NCBI GenBank assembly: GCA_031271275.1
Contig: JAISWA010000163.1
Span: forward strand, 1 to 13,310
Source: Clostridiales bacterium
GTDB lineage: Bacteria > Bacillota > Clostridia > Lachnospirales > WQUN01
Length of the DNA stretch: 13,310 bases
Reading direction: 5' to 3'
Position 1 is the stretch's first letter, and every line of letters starts with the position of its first letter. The notes under the pieces were generated by a model. It saw only the letters and a list, made by a program, of their open reading frames with translations, made no database searches and was not told the origin of the DNA. The position numbers and the translations under genes are program-made. This document shows positions 6,769-13,310 of this stretch, piece after piece.

Positions 6769-7566
6769 ATGAGCCGTAATAAAATAGTGCTTTCCATAAT
6801 TATGTTAATCGCGACGGTGTTTGTGCTGTACCGCCTCGGTTTCGGGCAACGCGACGGGGAAGCGTATTCCGTTTTTTCCGCGAAGGGCGACGGGGCGAGC
6901 CTGCTGTACGACACGCTTAAAGCGTTGGGCTATCCCGTTGCGCCGTCCTATGCGCCGGCGGACGCGAAAATGAACCCGAACGACGCGTACCTGATCATAA
7001 ACCCTCTTGATTTTACCGGGGAAGATACGGCGCAAATCGTGGAATGGGCGAAGCGCGGCGGGCGCATGTTTTTCTTCGGGACGGAATACCCCACCGCGTT
7101 GGACTACGCCCTTTCGGAGGGTTTTTCTTTCTATGACATAGACAACCTTACGGTGTATCAGGTGGGCGTGGGGGAAATCATCACCGGGTACGCGGGCGAC
7201 GTCGCCAACGCGCCGCTGATGGCCGACAGCTATTACGGCGAGGTAATCGCCTATATACTGGATGAATGGGACGCGCAAAATGTTTTTTTCCCGGAGTATT
7301 ACCACGGCTACCGCGCTTCGGAGAATTTCTTCTCCACGCTGCCGCTTATTGTTAAATTATGCGCGTACCAACTGATTATTTTTGCCGGGTTTTTCATGTG
7401 GCGGTTGGGGAAAAGATTCGGGAAGCCGGTTCCCTATTACGAGGAAACCGAACGCGCGGGAGACGAGCATGTGCGGGCGCTTGCGCGGCTGTACGCGGCG
7501 GCGGCGCCGCGAAAAAAGAAGGGAGCCTTACATCATCATGGCGACAGTGAAAGAAATTTCAGATAA
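6769..7566 (+). CDS. DUF4350 domain-containing membrane protein
   Basis: The protein has 265 residues from the ATG at 6769; the ATG at 6751 would add six residues but lacks a ribosome binding site. A hydrophobic segment at about 5-23 anchors the N terminus. Residues 32-110 match DUF4350: SVFSAKGDGASLLYDTLKAL, a predicted strand LIINP, and VEWAKRGGRMFFFG, a Rossmann-like alpha/beta arrangement related to GATase-like or GldG-type domains. A second transmembrane segment (about 191-212) precedes the WRLGKRFGKPVP motif and a helical tail, EHVRALARLYAAA, both typical of the end of DUF4350 proteins. The globular part is probably extracytoplasmic, between two membrane helices. The 3' end overlaps the moxR start by 29 nt. 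The family co-occurs with MoxR, DUF58 and DUF4129 proteins; no activity is established. Confidence 0.8.
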   Translation: MSRNKIVLSIIMLIATVFVLYRLGFGQRDGEAYSVFSAKGDGASLLYDTLKALGYPVAPSYAPADAKMNPNDAYLIINPLDFTGEDTAQIVEWAKRGGRMFFFGTEYPTALDYALSEGFSFYDIDNLTVYQVGVGEIITGYAGDVANAPLMADSYYGEVIAYILDEWDAQNVFFPEYYHGYRASENFFSTLPLIVKLCAYQLIIFAGFFMWRLGKRFGKPVPYYEETERAGDEHVRALARLYAAAAPRKKKGALHHHGDSERNFR

Positions 7567-8488
7567 CATCAAGGGGCAATTGTCCAAGACGGTGCTGAAT
7601 CAGGAACAGATGACGGAGCTTGCGCTTACGGCGCTGTTCGCGGGCGGGCATGTGCTGCTTGAGGGCGTGCCCGGGTTGGCGAAAACCCTTTGGGTGCGGG
7701 CGCTTGCCCGGGTGATTGACGGGGATTTTAAACGGGTGCAGTTCACTTCCGACTTAATGCCTTCGGATATTTTGGGCGGAAAGGTGTACAGTCTAAAGAC
7801 CGGCGAGTTTGAATTAAAAAAAGGGCCGCTGTTTACGCAGTTGTTCCTCGCGGACGAAATCAACCGCACGCCGCCCAAAACGCAGAGCGCTTTGTTGGAA
7901 GTAATGGAGGAGCGGGCAATCACCATAGACGGCGAAACCCACGCGCTTGCGGAGCCGTTCTTCGTGATGGCAACACAGAACCCCATTGAATATGAAGGGA
8001 CTTACCCGCTGCCGGAAGCGCTCACCGATCGCTTCATGATGAAGCTTCTCGTGACCTACCCCGGCGTCGCGGCGGAAAAGCAAATGCTACAGCTTTACAA
8101 CAGCGGGTTCGAAAGCGTAAACCTCGCGAACGCCGGGCTTGAGCCCGTATGCCATGCTTCCGATATCGTAAACGCCGCCGGGGAAATTAAAAACGTGCGC
8201 GTGGAGGACGGGATTATCAATTACATCGTAAGCATCGTAGAAACCACGCGCCGCGTGGGCGCGGTGATGTACGGGGCCAGCCCCCGGGCGACGGTCTCGC
8301 TGCTGCTTGCCGCGAAAGCTTACGCCGCCATGCAGGGCAGGGATTTTGTCATTCCCGACGACGTGCGGTTCCTGTCCGTTCCGGTGCTCCGGCACAGAAT
8401 CATTTTAAAACCGGAAGCCGAAATCGACGGGATGAAAACCGACGAAGTGGTGGAACATATACTCTCGCAGGCGAAGGTGCCGAGGTAG
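7538..8488 (+). CDS. MoxR-family AAA+ ATPase
   Basis: The protein has 316 residues, full length for the family. Walker A GVPGLAKT is at 43-50 and Walker B LFLADEI at 102-108. Sensor 1 ATQNP is at 145-149, the arginine finger in LTDRF at R165, and sensor 2 GASPR at 246-250 in the C-terminal lid domain. MoxR ATPases are chaperone-like AAA+ proteins that help metal-cofactor insertion or complex maturation, usually with a DUF58 or VWA-domain partner. The start chosen is ATG 7538: GGGAG at 7521-7525 lies 12 nt upstream, and homology to MoxR proteins starts right after it. The frame is open further upstream (to 7382), but that part is the DUF4350 gene in another frame. The gene overlaps DUF4350 by 29 nt, closes the operon, and ends 3 nt from the stop of dnaJ on the other strand. 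No DUF58 gene follows. Confidence 0.93.
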   Translation: MATVKEISDNIKGQLSKTVLNQEQMTELALTALFAGGHVLLEGVPGLAKTLWVRALARVIDGDFKRVQFTSDLMPSDILGGKVYSLKTGEFELKKGPLFTQLFLADEINRTPPKTQSALLEVMEERAITIDGETHALAEPFFVMATQNPIEYEGTYPLPEALTDRFMMKLLVTYPGVAAEKQMLQLYNSGFESVNLANAGLEPVCHASDIVNAAGEIKNVRVEDGIINYIVSIVETTRRVGAVMYGASPRATVSLLLAAKAYAAMQGRDFVIPDDVRFLSVPVLRHRIILKPEAEIDGMKTDEVVEHILSQAKVPR

Positions 8489-8491
8489 TTC

Positions 8492-9634
8492 TTACTTAAA
8501 CGACTGCTTTATTTTTTCAAAAAAATTCTTTTTATAATTTTTATATTCGTCCCCCATGGCTTCGTTAAACTGTTTGAGCGCTTCTTTTTGCCGTTCGTTC
8601 ATCTGCGTGGGGACCATCACGTTAAGCCGCACCACCAAATCCCCCACGATCCGGTTGTTCCTCACACTGGGGACGCCTTTCCCCCGCAAATGGATAACCG
8701 TCCCCGGCTGTGTGCCCGGCTTGACGGTGTAACGTTCCTCGGAGCCGTCAAGCGTGGGTATGGGTATTTCGTCGCCCAACGCCGCCTGCACAAAGGTTAT
8801 GGGAACGTCCATATATAAATTCGTGCCTTCGCGTTTAAACACCTTATGGGGCGAAATGCTCATGCTAATCAGCAAATCGCCGGACGGGCCGCCCTTTTCG
8901 CCGGGTTCGCCCTTGCCCGCGAGCCTTATGCTCTGCCCGTCGTCGATACCCTTCGGCACGTTGACTTGCAGTGTTTTTGTGGCGCGTATTTTGCCCGAAC
9001 CCCGGCAGTCCGCGCAGGGTTCTTTAATTATTTTCCCCTCGCCCCGGCAGGCGGAACAGGTGGTTTCGGTTTGTATAAGACCGATCATGGACTGCTGCAC
9101 CACGCGTTCCCTGCCCGTACCGTTGCATTTCTTACAGGTCTCGGCAAAGGTGCCGGGCTTCGCGCCGGAACCCTTACAGGTGGGGCAGCTGTCCCAACTT
9201 TGCAGCGTGACTTCTTTGGTCGTGCCGAAAACGGCTTCCTCGAATTTAATATTGAGGCGCATTTGCATGTCGGAGCCGCGCCTCGGCCCGTTGCGCCTGC
9301 GCCCGCCCCCGAAAATATCCCCGAACCCGCCGTCCCCGCCGAAGAAGCTGCTGAAGATATCGTTGATATCCACGCCGGGGCCGTTGTAGAAACCGCCCCG
9401 CGACTGGTCAAACGCCGAATGACCGTACTGGTCGTAGGCGGCGCGTTTTTCGCCGTCGCTAAGCACGCCGTAAGCCTCGCTCACTTCTTTGAATTTTTCC
9501 TCCGCGGCTTTGTCGCCCGGGTTGGCGTCGGGATGATACTGCTTCGCCATTTTACGGTAGGCTTTTTTTATATCCTCATCGGACGCGGACTTGTTTATGC
9601 CCAACGTCTCGTAATAATCTCTTTTATCCGCCAT
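8492..9634 (-). CDS. dnaJ: Chaperone protein DnaJ (Hsp40, type I)
   Basis: The protein has 380 residues with the complete type I architecture. The J domain has its HPD motif at 34-36 and stimulates the DnaK ATPase. A Gly/Phe-rich linker follows (about 75-115). The zinc-binding region has four CxxCxGxG repeats: CPTCKGSG, CKKCNGTG, CSACRGEG and CADCRGSG. The C-terminal substrate-binding domain ends in KIKQSFK. DnaJ delivers unfolded clients to DnaK. The ATG at 9634 is chosen because AGGAG (9640-9644) lies 5 nt upstream; the in-frame ATG at 9655 lies before that site. It is the last gene of the heat-shock operon, separated from dnaK by 83 nt that contain a strong hairpin. Unlike the common Bacillota order, no prmA follows; the next gene, moxR, is convergent. 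Confidence 0.97.
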   Translation of the reverse strand: MADKRDYYETLGINKSASDEDIKKAYRKMAKQYHPDANPGDKAAEEKFKEVSEAYGVLSDGEKRAAYDQYGHSAFDQSRGGFYNGPGVDINDIFSSFFGGDGGFGDIFGGGRRRNGPRRGSDMQMRLNIKFEEAVFGTTKEVTLQSWDSCPTCKGSGAKPGTFAETCKKCNGTGRERVVQQSMIGLIQTETTCSACRGEGKIIKEPCADCRGSGKIRATKTLQVNVPKGIDDGQSIRLAGKGEPGEKGGPSGDLLISMSISPHKVFKREGTNLYMDVPITFVQAALGDEIPIPTLDGSEERYTVKPGTQPGTVIHLRGKGVPSVRNNRIVGDLVVRLNVMVPTQMNERQKEALKQFNEAMGDEYKNYKKNFFEKIKQSFK

Positions 9635-9639
9635 ATGTT

Positions 9640-9644
9640 CTCCT
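9640..9644 (-). promoter_or_regulatory. Ribosome binding site that decides the dnaJ start
   Basis: AGGAG on the minus strand with a 5-nt spacer to the ATG at 9634. It excludes the upstream ATG at 9655. Confidence 0.8.
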
Positions 9645-9660
9645 AAATAAGGCATGATTT

Positions 9661-9716
9661 ATAACGGGAGCTTTCGATTTAAGCCGTAAACCGAAAGCTC
9701 CCCGGTGACTCGTTAT
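9661..9716 (-). terminator. Hairpin in the dnaK-dnaJ gap, possible attenuator or mRNA-stability element
   Basis: GGGAGCTTTCG at 9666-9676 pairs perfectly with CGAAAGCTCCC at 9692-9702 (11 bp). Inside it, after one mismatch, TTTA at 9678-9681 pairs with TAAA at 9687-9690, closing a 5-nt loop. Outside it, ATAAC (9661-9665) can pair with GTTAT (9712-9716), leaving a one-sided bulge. On the minus strand the stem is followed by GTTATAAATC rather than a U-run, so it is not a canonical terminator. It could partially terminate transcription after dnaK, or protect the dnaK 3' end and so set the DnaK to DnaJ ratio. Confidence 0.6.
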
Positions 9717-9717
9717 T

Positions 9718-11565
9718 TTATTGCTCTGTGTAATCCCCGTCAACCACGTTGTCATCCGCCTGGGGGCCGTAATCGGGTTCGCCCTGGGACCCGGCGTTTG
9801 CGCCCGCGCTCTGGTACAGCTTTGAAGAAAATTCCTGCAAGGATTTCGTGTACGCCTCGATGGCGGACTTGAGCGTTTCCGTATCGGATTCGTTCATGGT
9901 ATCGGCGTGCATACCGGCGCTTACGCTCTTTAATTTGTCCATTTCGCCTTGAATCGTGGTTTTGTCCGTATCGCTTACTTTATCGCCGGAATCGGTAAGC
10001 AGTTTTTCCGTCTGGAACAGGAGCGAATCGGCTTCGTTCTTGGCGTCGATGGCTTCCTTGCGGATGCGGTCGGCTTCGGCGAATTTTTCCGCTTCCTTTA
10101 CCGCGCGTTCGATTTCGTCGTCGGAAAGGTTGGTGCTTGCGGCGATGGTAATTTTCTGTTCCTTGCCGGTTCCCAGGTCTTTGGCGGAAACGTTCACGAT
10201 GCCGTTGGCGTCTATGTCGAACATGACTTCAATCTGCGGCACTCCGCGCATGGCCGGGGGGATGCCGTCCAACCGGAAACGCCCGAGCTCTTTATTGTCT
10301 TTCGCCAGTTGGCGCTCGCCCTGTACCACCACGATATCCACGGCGGTCTGATTATTTTCCGCCGTAGAGAAAACTTGCTTCTTGTTGGTGGGGATGGTGG
10401 TGTTGCGCTCAATCAGCCGGGTCGCGACGCCGTGCAGCGTCTCGATGGAAAGGGACAGCGGCGTTACGTCGAGCAGCAGAATACTGCCCGCGCCCGCGTC
10501 GCCCGCCAACTTACCGGCTTGGATGCTCGCGCCGAGCGCGACGCATTCGTCGGGGTTGATACCCTTGAACGGCTCCTTCCCCGTCAGCTTCTTCACGGCG
10601 TCCTGTACCGCCGGTATACGCGTCGAGCCGCCCACCAACAGTACCTTATGAAGCTCCGAAGGCGAAAGGTCGGCGTCTTTCAGCGCGGTCTGCACCGGGC
10701 CCATGGTCTTTTCCACCAGGTCGTGGGTAAGTTCGTCGAATTTGGCGCGGGTCAGGTTGATGTCGAGGTGTTTCGGCCCGTCCTGATTCATGGTGATAAA
10801 GGGAAGGTTGATGTTGGTGGTCGTAACGGTGGACAATTCTTTTTTGGCTTTTTCCGCGGCTTCTTTCAAACGCTGCATCGCCATTTTGTCCTGACCTAAG
10901 TCGATGTTCTCCATCTTCTTAAATTCCTGCACCAGATATTTCATCACGCGGTCGTCGAAGTCGTCGCCGCCGAGGCGGTTGTTGCCGCTAGTGGCAAGCA
11001 CTTCGATAACGCCGTCGCCGATGTCGATGATGGACACGTCGAAAGTGCCGCCGCCCAAGTCGTACACCATTATTTTCTGTTCCTTCTCATTGTCAAGCCC
11101 GTAGGAAAGCGCGGCGGCGGTGGGTTCGTTGATAATGCGCTTTACGTCGAGCCCCGCGATACGGCCCGCGTCCTTGGTCGCCTGACGCTGGCTGTCCGTA
11201 AAATACGCCGGAACGGTAATGACCGCCTCGGTGACTTTTTCGCCAAGGTAACTTTCGGCGTCGGCTTTCATCTTTTGCAGAATCATGGCGGAAATTTCCT
11301 GCGGGGAATAGTTCTTGTCGTTGATTTTTACTTTAAAATCCGTACCCATTTGCCGCTTGATGGACATGACCGTATTGTCGGGGTTGGTGATGGCCTGACG
11401 CTTCGCGGTCTCGCCCACAAGCCGCTCGTTGGTCTTGGTGAAGCCCACGATGGACGGGGTGGTGCGCATTCCCTCGCTGTTGGCGATTACTACGGGCTGA
11501 CCGCCTTCCATGACCGCCACGCAGGAGTTGGTGGTGCCCAAGTCGATACCGATTATTTTTGCCAT
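9718..11565 (-). CDS. dnaK: Molecular chaperone DnaK (Hsp70)
   Basis: The protein has 615 residues, typical of Gram-positive DnaK. The nucleotide-binding domain starts with IGIDLGTTNS and includes VPAYFTDSQRQATKDAG, NEPTAAALSYGLD, the phosphate-binding YDLGGGTFDVS and the adenosine motif LVGGSTRIP. The interdomain linker contains LLLDVTPLSL. The beta-sandwich substrate-binding domain and helical lid follow, and the C terminus is a disordered Gly/Ala/Asp-rich tail ending in VVDGDYTEQ. It refolds and protects proteins in the cytoplasm, with ATPase cycling driven by DnaJ and GrpE. The ATG at 11565 has GGAGG at 11573-11577, 7 nt upstream. The gene begins 27 nt after grpE, and a hairpin separates it from dnaJ. 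Transcription is under HrcA/CIRCE control from the head of the operon. Confidence 0.99.
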   Translation of the reverse strand: MAKIIGIDLGTTNSCVAVMEGGQPVVIANSEGMRTTPSIVGFTKTNERLVGETAKRQAITNPDNTVMSIKRQMGTDFKVKINDKNYSPQEISAMILQKMKADAESYLGEKVTEAVITVPAYFTDSQRQATKDAGRIAGLDVKRIINEPTAAALSYGLDNEKEQKIMVYDLGGGTFDVSIIDIGDGVIEVLATSGNNRLGGDDFDDRVMKYLVQEFKKMENIDLGQDKMAMQRLKEAAEKAKKELSTVTTTNINLPFITMNQDGPKHLDINLTRAKFDELTHDLVEKTMGPVQTALKDADLSPSELHKVLLVGGSTRIPAVQDAVKKLTGKEPFKGINPDECVALGASIQAGKLAGDAGAGSILLLDVTPLSLSIETLHGVATRLIERNTTIPTNKKQVFSTAENNQTAVDIVVVQGERQLAKDNKELGRFRLDGIPPAMRGVPQIEVMFDIDANGIVNVSAKDLGTGKEQKITIAASTNLSDDEIERAVKEAEKFAEADRIRKEAIDAKNEADSLLFQTEKLLTDSGDKVSDTDKTTIQGEMDKLKSVSAGMHADTMNESDTETLKSAIEAYTKSLQEFSSKLYQSAGANAGSQGEPDYGPQADDNVVDGDYTEQ

Positions 11566-11592
11566 AAAAAAACCTCCAGTAAAATATTTGTA

Positions 11593-12150
11593 CTAATTAG
11601 CTACCCGTACCATGGAGGGCCGGATTACTTTGTCTTTGTACTTATAGCCCTTTTGAAGCTCCCCGGTGATGACGTTTTCGCCGAGGCTTTCATCCTCCAC
11701 ATGCGCTACGGCGAAGTGCAGGTTGTGGTTAAACACTTCCCCCTGCCCCGCGGGAATCGTCTCGACGCCCAAGTCCTGCAGCGCCGTTTCGAGCTGCCGC
11801 GCAATCATGGCGACGCCCTGATAAAACTTGTTTTCTTTGTCTTCGGACGCGTTTAGCGCGCGCTCGAAATTGTCCACGACCGGCAGCAGCTTTTCCACCG
11901 TGTCCCGCGTACCGTCGTCGTACATAGAGGACTTCTCTTTGGCAGTGCGCTTGCGGAAGTTGTCAAACTCGGCAAGCGAACGCTGGTAGCGGTCAAGCAG
12001 CTCGTTGTACTTCTTTTCAAAGTCGTCTTCCTCCGGAACCGCGTCCTCCACGGTAACTTCACCGGCTGTTTCGCCGGTATCGTCCGGCGATTTAATTTCC
12101 GCTTCCGGATCGGCCTCGTGCTTTTTCTTTTTTTCACTATCTTTTTTCAT
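11593..12150 (-). CDS. grpE: Nucleotide exchange factor GrpE
   Basis: The protein has 185 residues from the ATG at 12150. The N terminus (1-50) is a Lys- then Glu/Asp-rich disordered tail. The long coiled-coil helix follows (about 50-110, with YNELLDRYQRSLAEFDNFRKR), then the four-helix-bundle region (LLPVVDNFERAL). The C-terminal beta wing carries the GrpE signature, from about FNHNLHFAVA to GYKYKDKVIRPSMVRVA. A homodimer promotes ADP release from DnaK and may act as a thermosensor. Two ATGs lie two codons apart; the second (12150) is chosen because AGGAG at 12157-12161 is 6 nt before it but directly abuts the first (12156). It sits 38 nt after hrcA and 27 nt before dnaK in one operon. Confidence 0.97.
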   Translation of the reverse strand: MKKDSEKKKKHEADPEAEIKSPDDTGETAGEVTVEDAVPEEDDFEKKYNELLDRYQRSLAEFDNFRKRTAKEKSSMYDDGTRDTVEKLLPVVDNFERALNASEDKENKFYQGVAMIARQLETALQDLGVETIPAGQGEVFNHNLHFAVAHVEDESLGENVITGELQKGYKYKDKVIRPSMVRVAN

Positions 12151-12156
12151 ACTCAT

Positions 12157-12161
12157 CTCCT
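12157..12161 (-). promoter_or_regulatory. Ribosome binding site that decides the grpE start
   Basis: AGGAG on the minus strand leaves 6 nt before the ATG at 12150 but none before the ATG at 12156, so the downstream ATG is preferred. Confidence 0.65.
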
Positions 12162-12188
12162 GTAACCTGTAATTGAACCTTCCGTATA

Positions 12189-13223
12189 TTATCCGCCGGA
12201 AAGGGCTTCTATCACGGCGGTAATATTAATAAGTATACCCTCGAGCACCGAAACCGCCTGGGCGTAGTCCATACGCGTCGGCCCTATTACGCCTATGCAG
12301 CCCGTGCTTTGGTTGTCAAAGGAATAATTGGCTTTTATGATGCTGCACCCGCGCAAAGGCTCCAGATTATTTTCCTCGCCTATGATGATTTGTATGCGTT
12401 CGCTCTGTTCCTGCCCGAGGATCGTAATAAGCATTTCCCGTTCTTCCAACGCCTGAAATATGGCTTTTGCCTTGCTGATGTCGGAAAATTCGGGGAAGGC
12501 AAGTATATTTTTGACGCCGCTTGTGATGATGCGCACGTCGTCCTCCGCCTGTATCAAATCGGCTATCACGCCGAGTACCGGCATGACCATGTACGCGTGC
12601 TTCCCGAACTGGGAAAACAGCGCGTCCACCGTTTCCCGGGTAATATCGTGCACGGTCTGCCCTTCCAAGTTTTGGTTCAAAACGCGGGAAAGCTTGGTAA
12701 GCGTTTCAAAATCCGGCGCGTTGGGAAGGGAAACCGTCTGGTTTTTGACCGCCTTCGCGTCGGTGACAAGCACCAACAGCACGGATTTTTCGTCCAAAGG
12801 GACAAACTGCACATGGCGTATTTTGGTTTTTTTGATATACGGCTCGGAAACGAACGCCGGGTAATTGGTAAGCAGCGCCACCGCCTTTGCCGTTTCCTGC
12901 ATCATGTATTCGATTTGATTGAAATTGTTGATCATCATGCGCTGCAGAAAAAGGGTTTCTTCCTCCGTAAGGGGGCGTTGGCGCATCATGCTGTCCACAT
13001 ACAGGCGGTAGCCCTTGTCGGAAGGCACGCGCCCCGCCGAAGTGTGCGGCTGCAGAATGAAACCCATGTCTTCTAAGTCGCTCATTTCGTTGCGGATGGT
13101 GGCGGAGCTGATTCCGAGGCCGTACTTTTTCGCGATGGTGCGGGAGCCGATGGGTTCCGCCGTTTGGATGTAATCGTTGATGATTGCTTCAAGAATTCTG
13201 TATTTGCGGTCGTTTAACAACAA
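12189..13223 (-). CDS. hrcA: Heat-inducible transcription repressor HrcA
   Basis: The protein has 344 residues from a TTG start at 13223. The N-terminal winged helix-turn-helix includes the highly conserved DYIQTAEPIGSRTIAKKYG, ISSATIRNEMSDLEDMG and HTSAGRVPSDKGYRLYVD segments. The GAF-like dimerisation and inserted domains follow, ending near GPTRMDYAQAVSVLEGI. HrcA binds CIRCE and represses the operon. In the known cases its DNA binding needs GroEL, so heat-damaged protein that titrates GroEL causes induction. TTG 13223 is preferred because AAAAGGAGG at 13232-13240 lies 8 nt upstream and family homology starts there. The longer frame begins at an ATG at 13289 inside the CIRCE operator. It is the first gene of hrcA-grpE-dnaK-dnaJ. 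Confidence 0.96.
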   Translation of the reverse strand: MLLNDRKYRILEAIINDYIQTAEPIGSRTIAKKYGLGISSATIRNEMSDLEDMGFILQPHTSAGRVPSDKGYRLYVDSMMRQRPLTEEETLFLQRMMINNFNQIEYMMQETAKAVALLTNYPAFVSEPYIKKTKIRHVQFVPLDEKSVLLVLVTDAKAVKNQTVSLPNAPDFETLTKLSRVLNQNLEGQTVHDITRETVDALFSQFGKHAYMVMPVLGVIADLIQAEDDVRIITSGVKNILAFPEFSDISKAKAIFQALEEREMLITILGQEQSERIQIIIGEENNLEPLRGCSIIKANYSFDNQSTGCIGVIGPTRMDYAQAVSVLEGILINITAVIEALSGG

Positions 13224-13231
13224 GTTTCGCG

Positions 13232-13240
13232 CCTCCTTTT
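13232..13240 (-). promoter_or_regulatory. Ribosome binding site that decides the hrcA TTG start
   Basis: AAAAGGAGG on the minus strand, 8 nt before the TTG at 13223. It is the strongest such site in the leader and supports a non-ATG start. Confidence 0.8.
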
Positions 13241-13278
13241 CGCCACGCGTGTATATATACGAAAGATTTTTCATTTTG

Positions 13279-13305
13279 TTAGCACTCATATTAATTGAGT
13301 GCTAA
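13279..13305 (-). promoter_or_regulatory. CIRCE operator of the heat-shock operon
   Basis: TTAGCACTC (13279-13287), a 9-nt spacer and GAGTGCTAA (13297-13305) form a perfect match to the CIRCE consensus, the HrcA binding site. It lies 38 nt before the hrcA ribosome binding site. The sigma-A promoter it controls should lie just beyond the window, since only 5 bases remain to its right. HrcA binding here would autoregulate the whole hrcA-grpE-dnaK-dnaJ unit. Confidence 0.98.
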
Positions 13306-13310
13306 CGCGA

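Noticed and set aside
7382..7537. 52-residue N-terminal extension of MoxR
   Set aside because: The stretch is the DUF4350 coding sequence read in another frame; MoxR homology starts right after ATG 7538, and no ribosome binding site supports the longer form.
8511..8526. ATTTTTT/AAAAAAT inverted repeat as a bidirectional terminator between moxR and dnaJ
   Set aside because: The loop would be only 2 nt and the stem lacks any GC pair. The bases are Lys and Phe codons at the end of dnaJ.
9949..10899. Plus-strand open frame of 316 codons opposite dnaK
   Set aside because: It is an antisense shadow of dnaK, with biased composition and no recognisable domain.
12309..13076. Plus-strand open frame of 255 codons opposite hrcA
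   Set aside because: It is an antisense shadow of hrcA and shows no protein-family features.
13252..13258. TATATA as a -10 element downstream of CIRCE
   Set aside because: No -35 hexamer is found at the right distance, and in this operon type the promoter lies upstream of or overlaps CIRCE, which here is beyond the window edge.

Overview
The window reads as a chromosomal segment of an anaerobic, moderate-GC member of the Bacillota (class Clostridia or a close relative). Three things point there: the hrcA-grpE-dnaK-dnaJ heat-shock operon headed by a perfect CIRCE operator, strong AGGAGG-type ribosome binding sites combined with TTG and GTG starts, and a surface protein that joins RCC1-like repeats to a copper-amine-oxidase-like 'stalk' domain. 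No tRNA, rRNA, CRISPR array, insertion sequence or phage gene was seen.

Layout. (1) 1-1614, plus strand: the 3' part of a large surface or exported protein (RCC1-like repeats, proline-rich linker, stalk domain, second linker, unrecognised C-terminal domain). (2) 1615-1902: a convergent intergenic stretch with one long hairpin, a possible competing pairing, a 14-bp palindrome and AT-rich DNA. (3) 1903-4997, minus strand: lepA followed 2 nt later by hemW. (4) 4998-5130: a compact divergent promoter region. (5) 5131-8488, plus strand: a tightly coupled four-gene operon of a polytopic membrane protein, a DUF4129 protein, a DUF4350 protein and a MoxR-family AAA+ ATPase. (6) 8492-13305, minus strand: the heat-shock operon read hrcA, grpE, dnaK, dnaJ, with CIRCE at the right edge of the window.

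How the genes work together. HrcA represses its own operon through CIRCE. DnaK, DnaJ and GrpE form the Hsp70 cycle (ATPase, J-domain co-chaperone, nucleotide exchange factor). LepA is a ribosome-associated GTPase and HemW a radical-SAM-type heme chaperone. The inserted plus-strand operon belongs to the widespread but poorly understood MoxR/DUF4129/DUF4350 group, thought to be a membrane-associated AAA+ chaperone-like system. The DUF58 partner usually found next to such MoxR genes is absent here: the operon ends at moxR, 3 nt from the stop codon of dnaJ on the opposite strand.

Most of the window is conserved housekeeping sequence. The points most worth a second look are the placement and orientation of the MoxR operon between dnaJ and lepA, its missing DUF58 partner, the near-abutting convergent moxR/dnaJ ends, the hairpin between dnaK and dnaJ, and the structured DNA at 1661-1725. 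I do not see clear evidence of a wholly new system.
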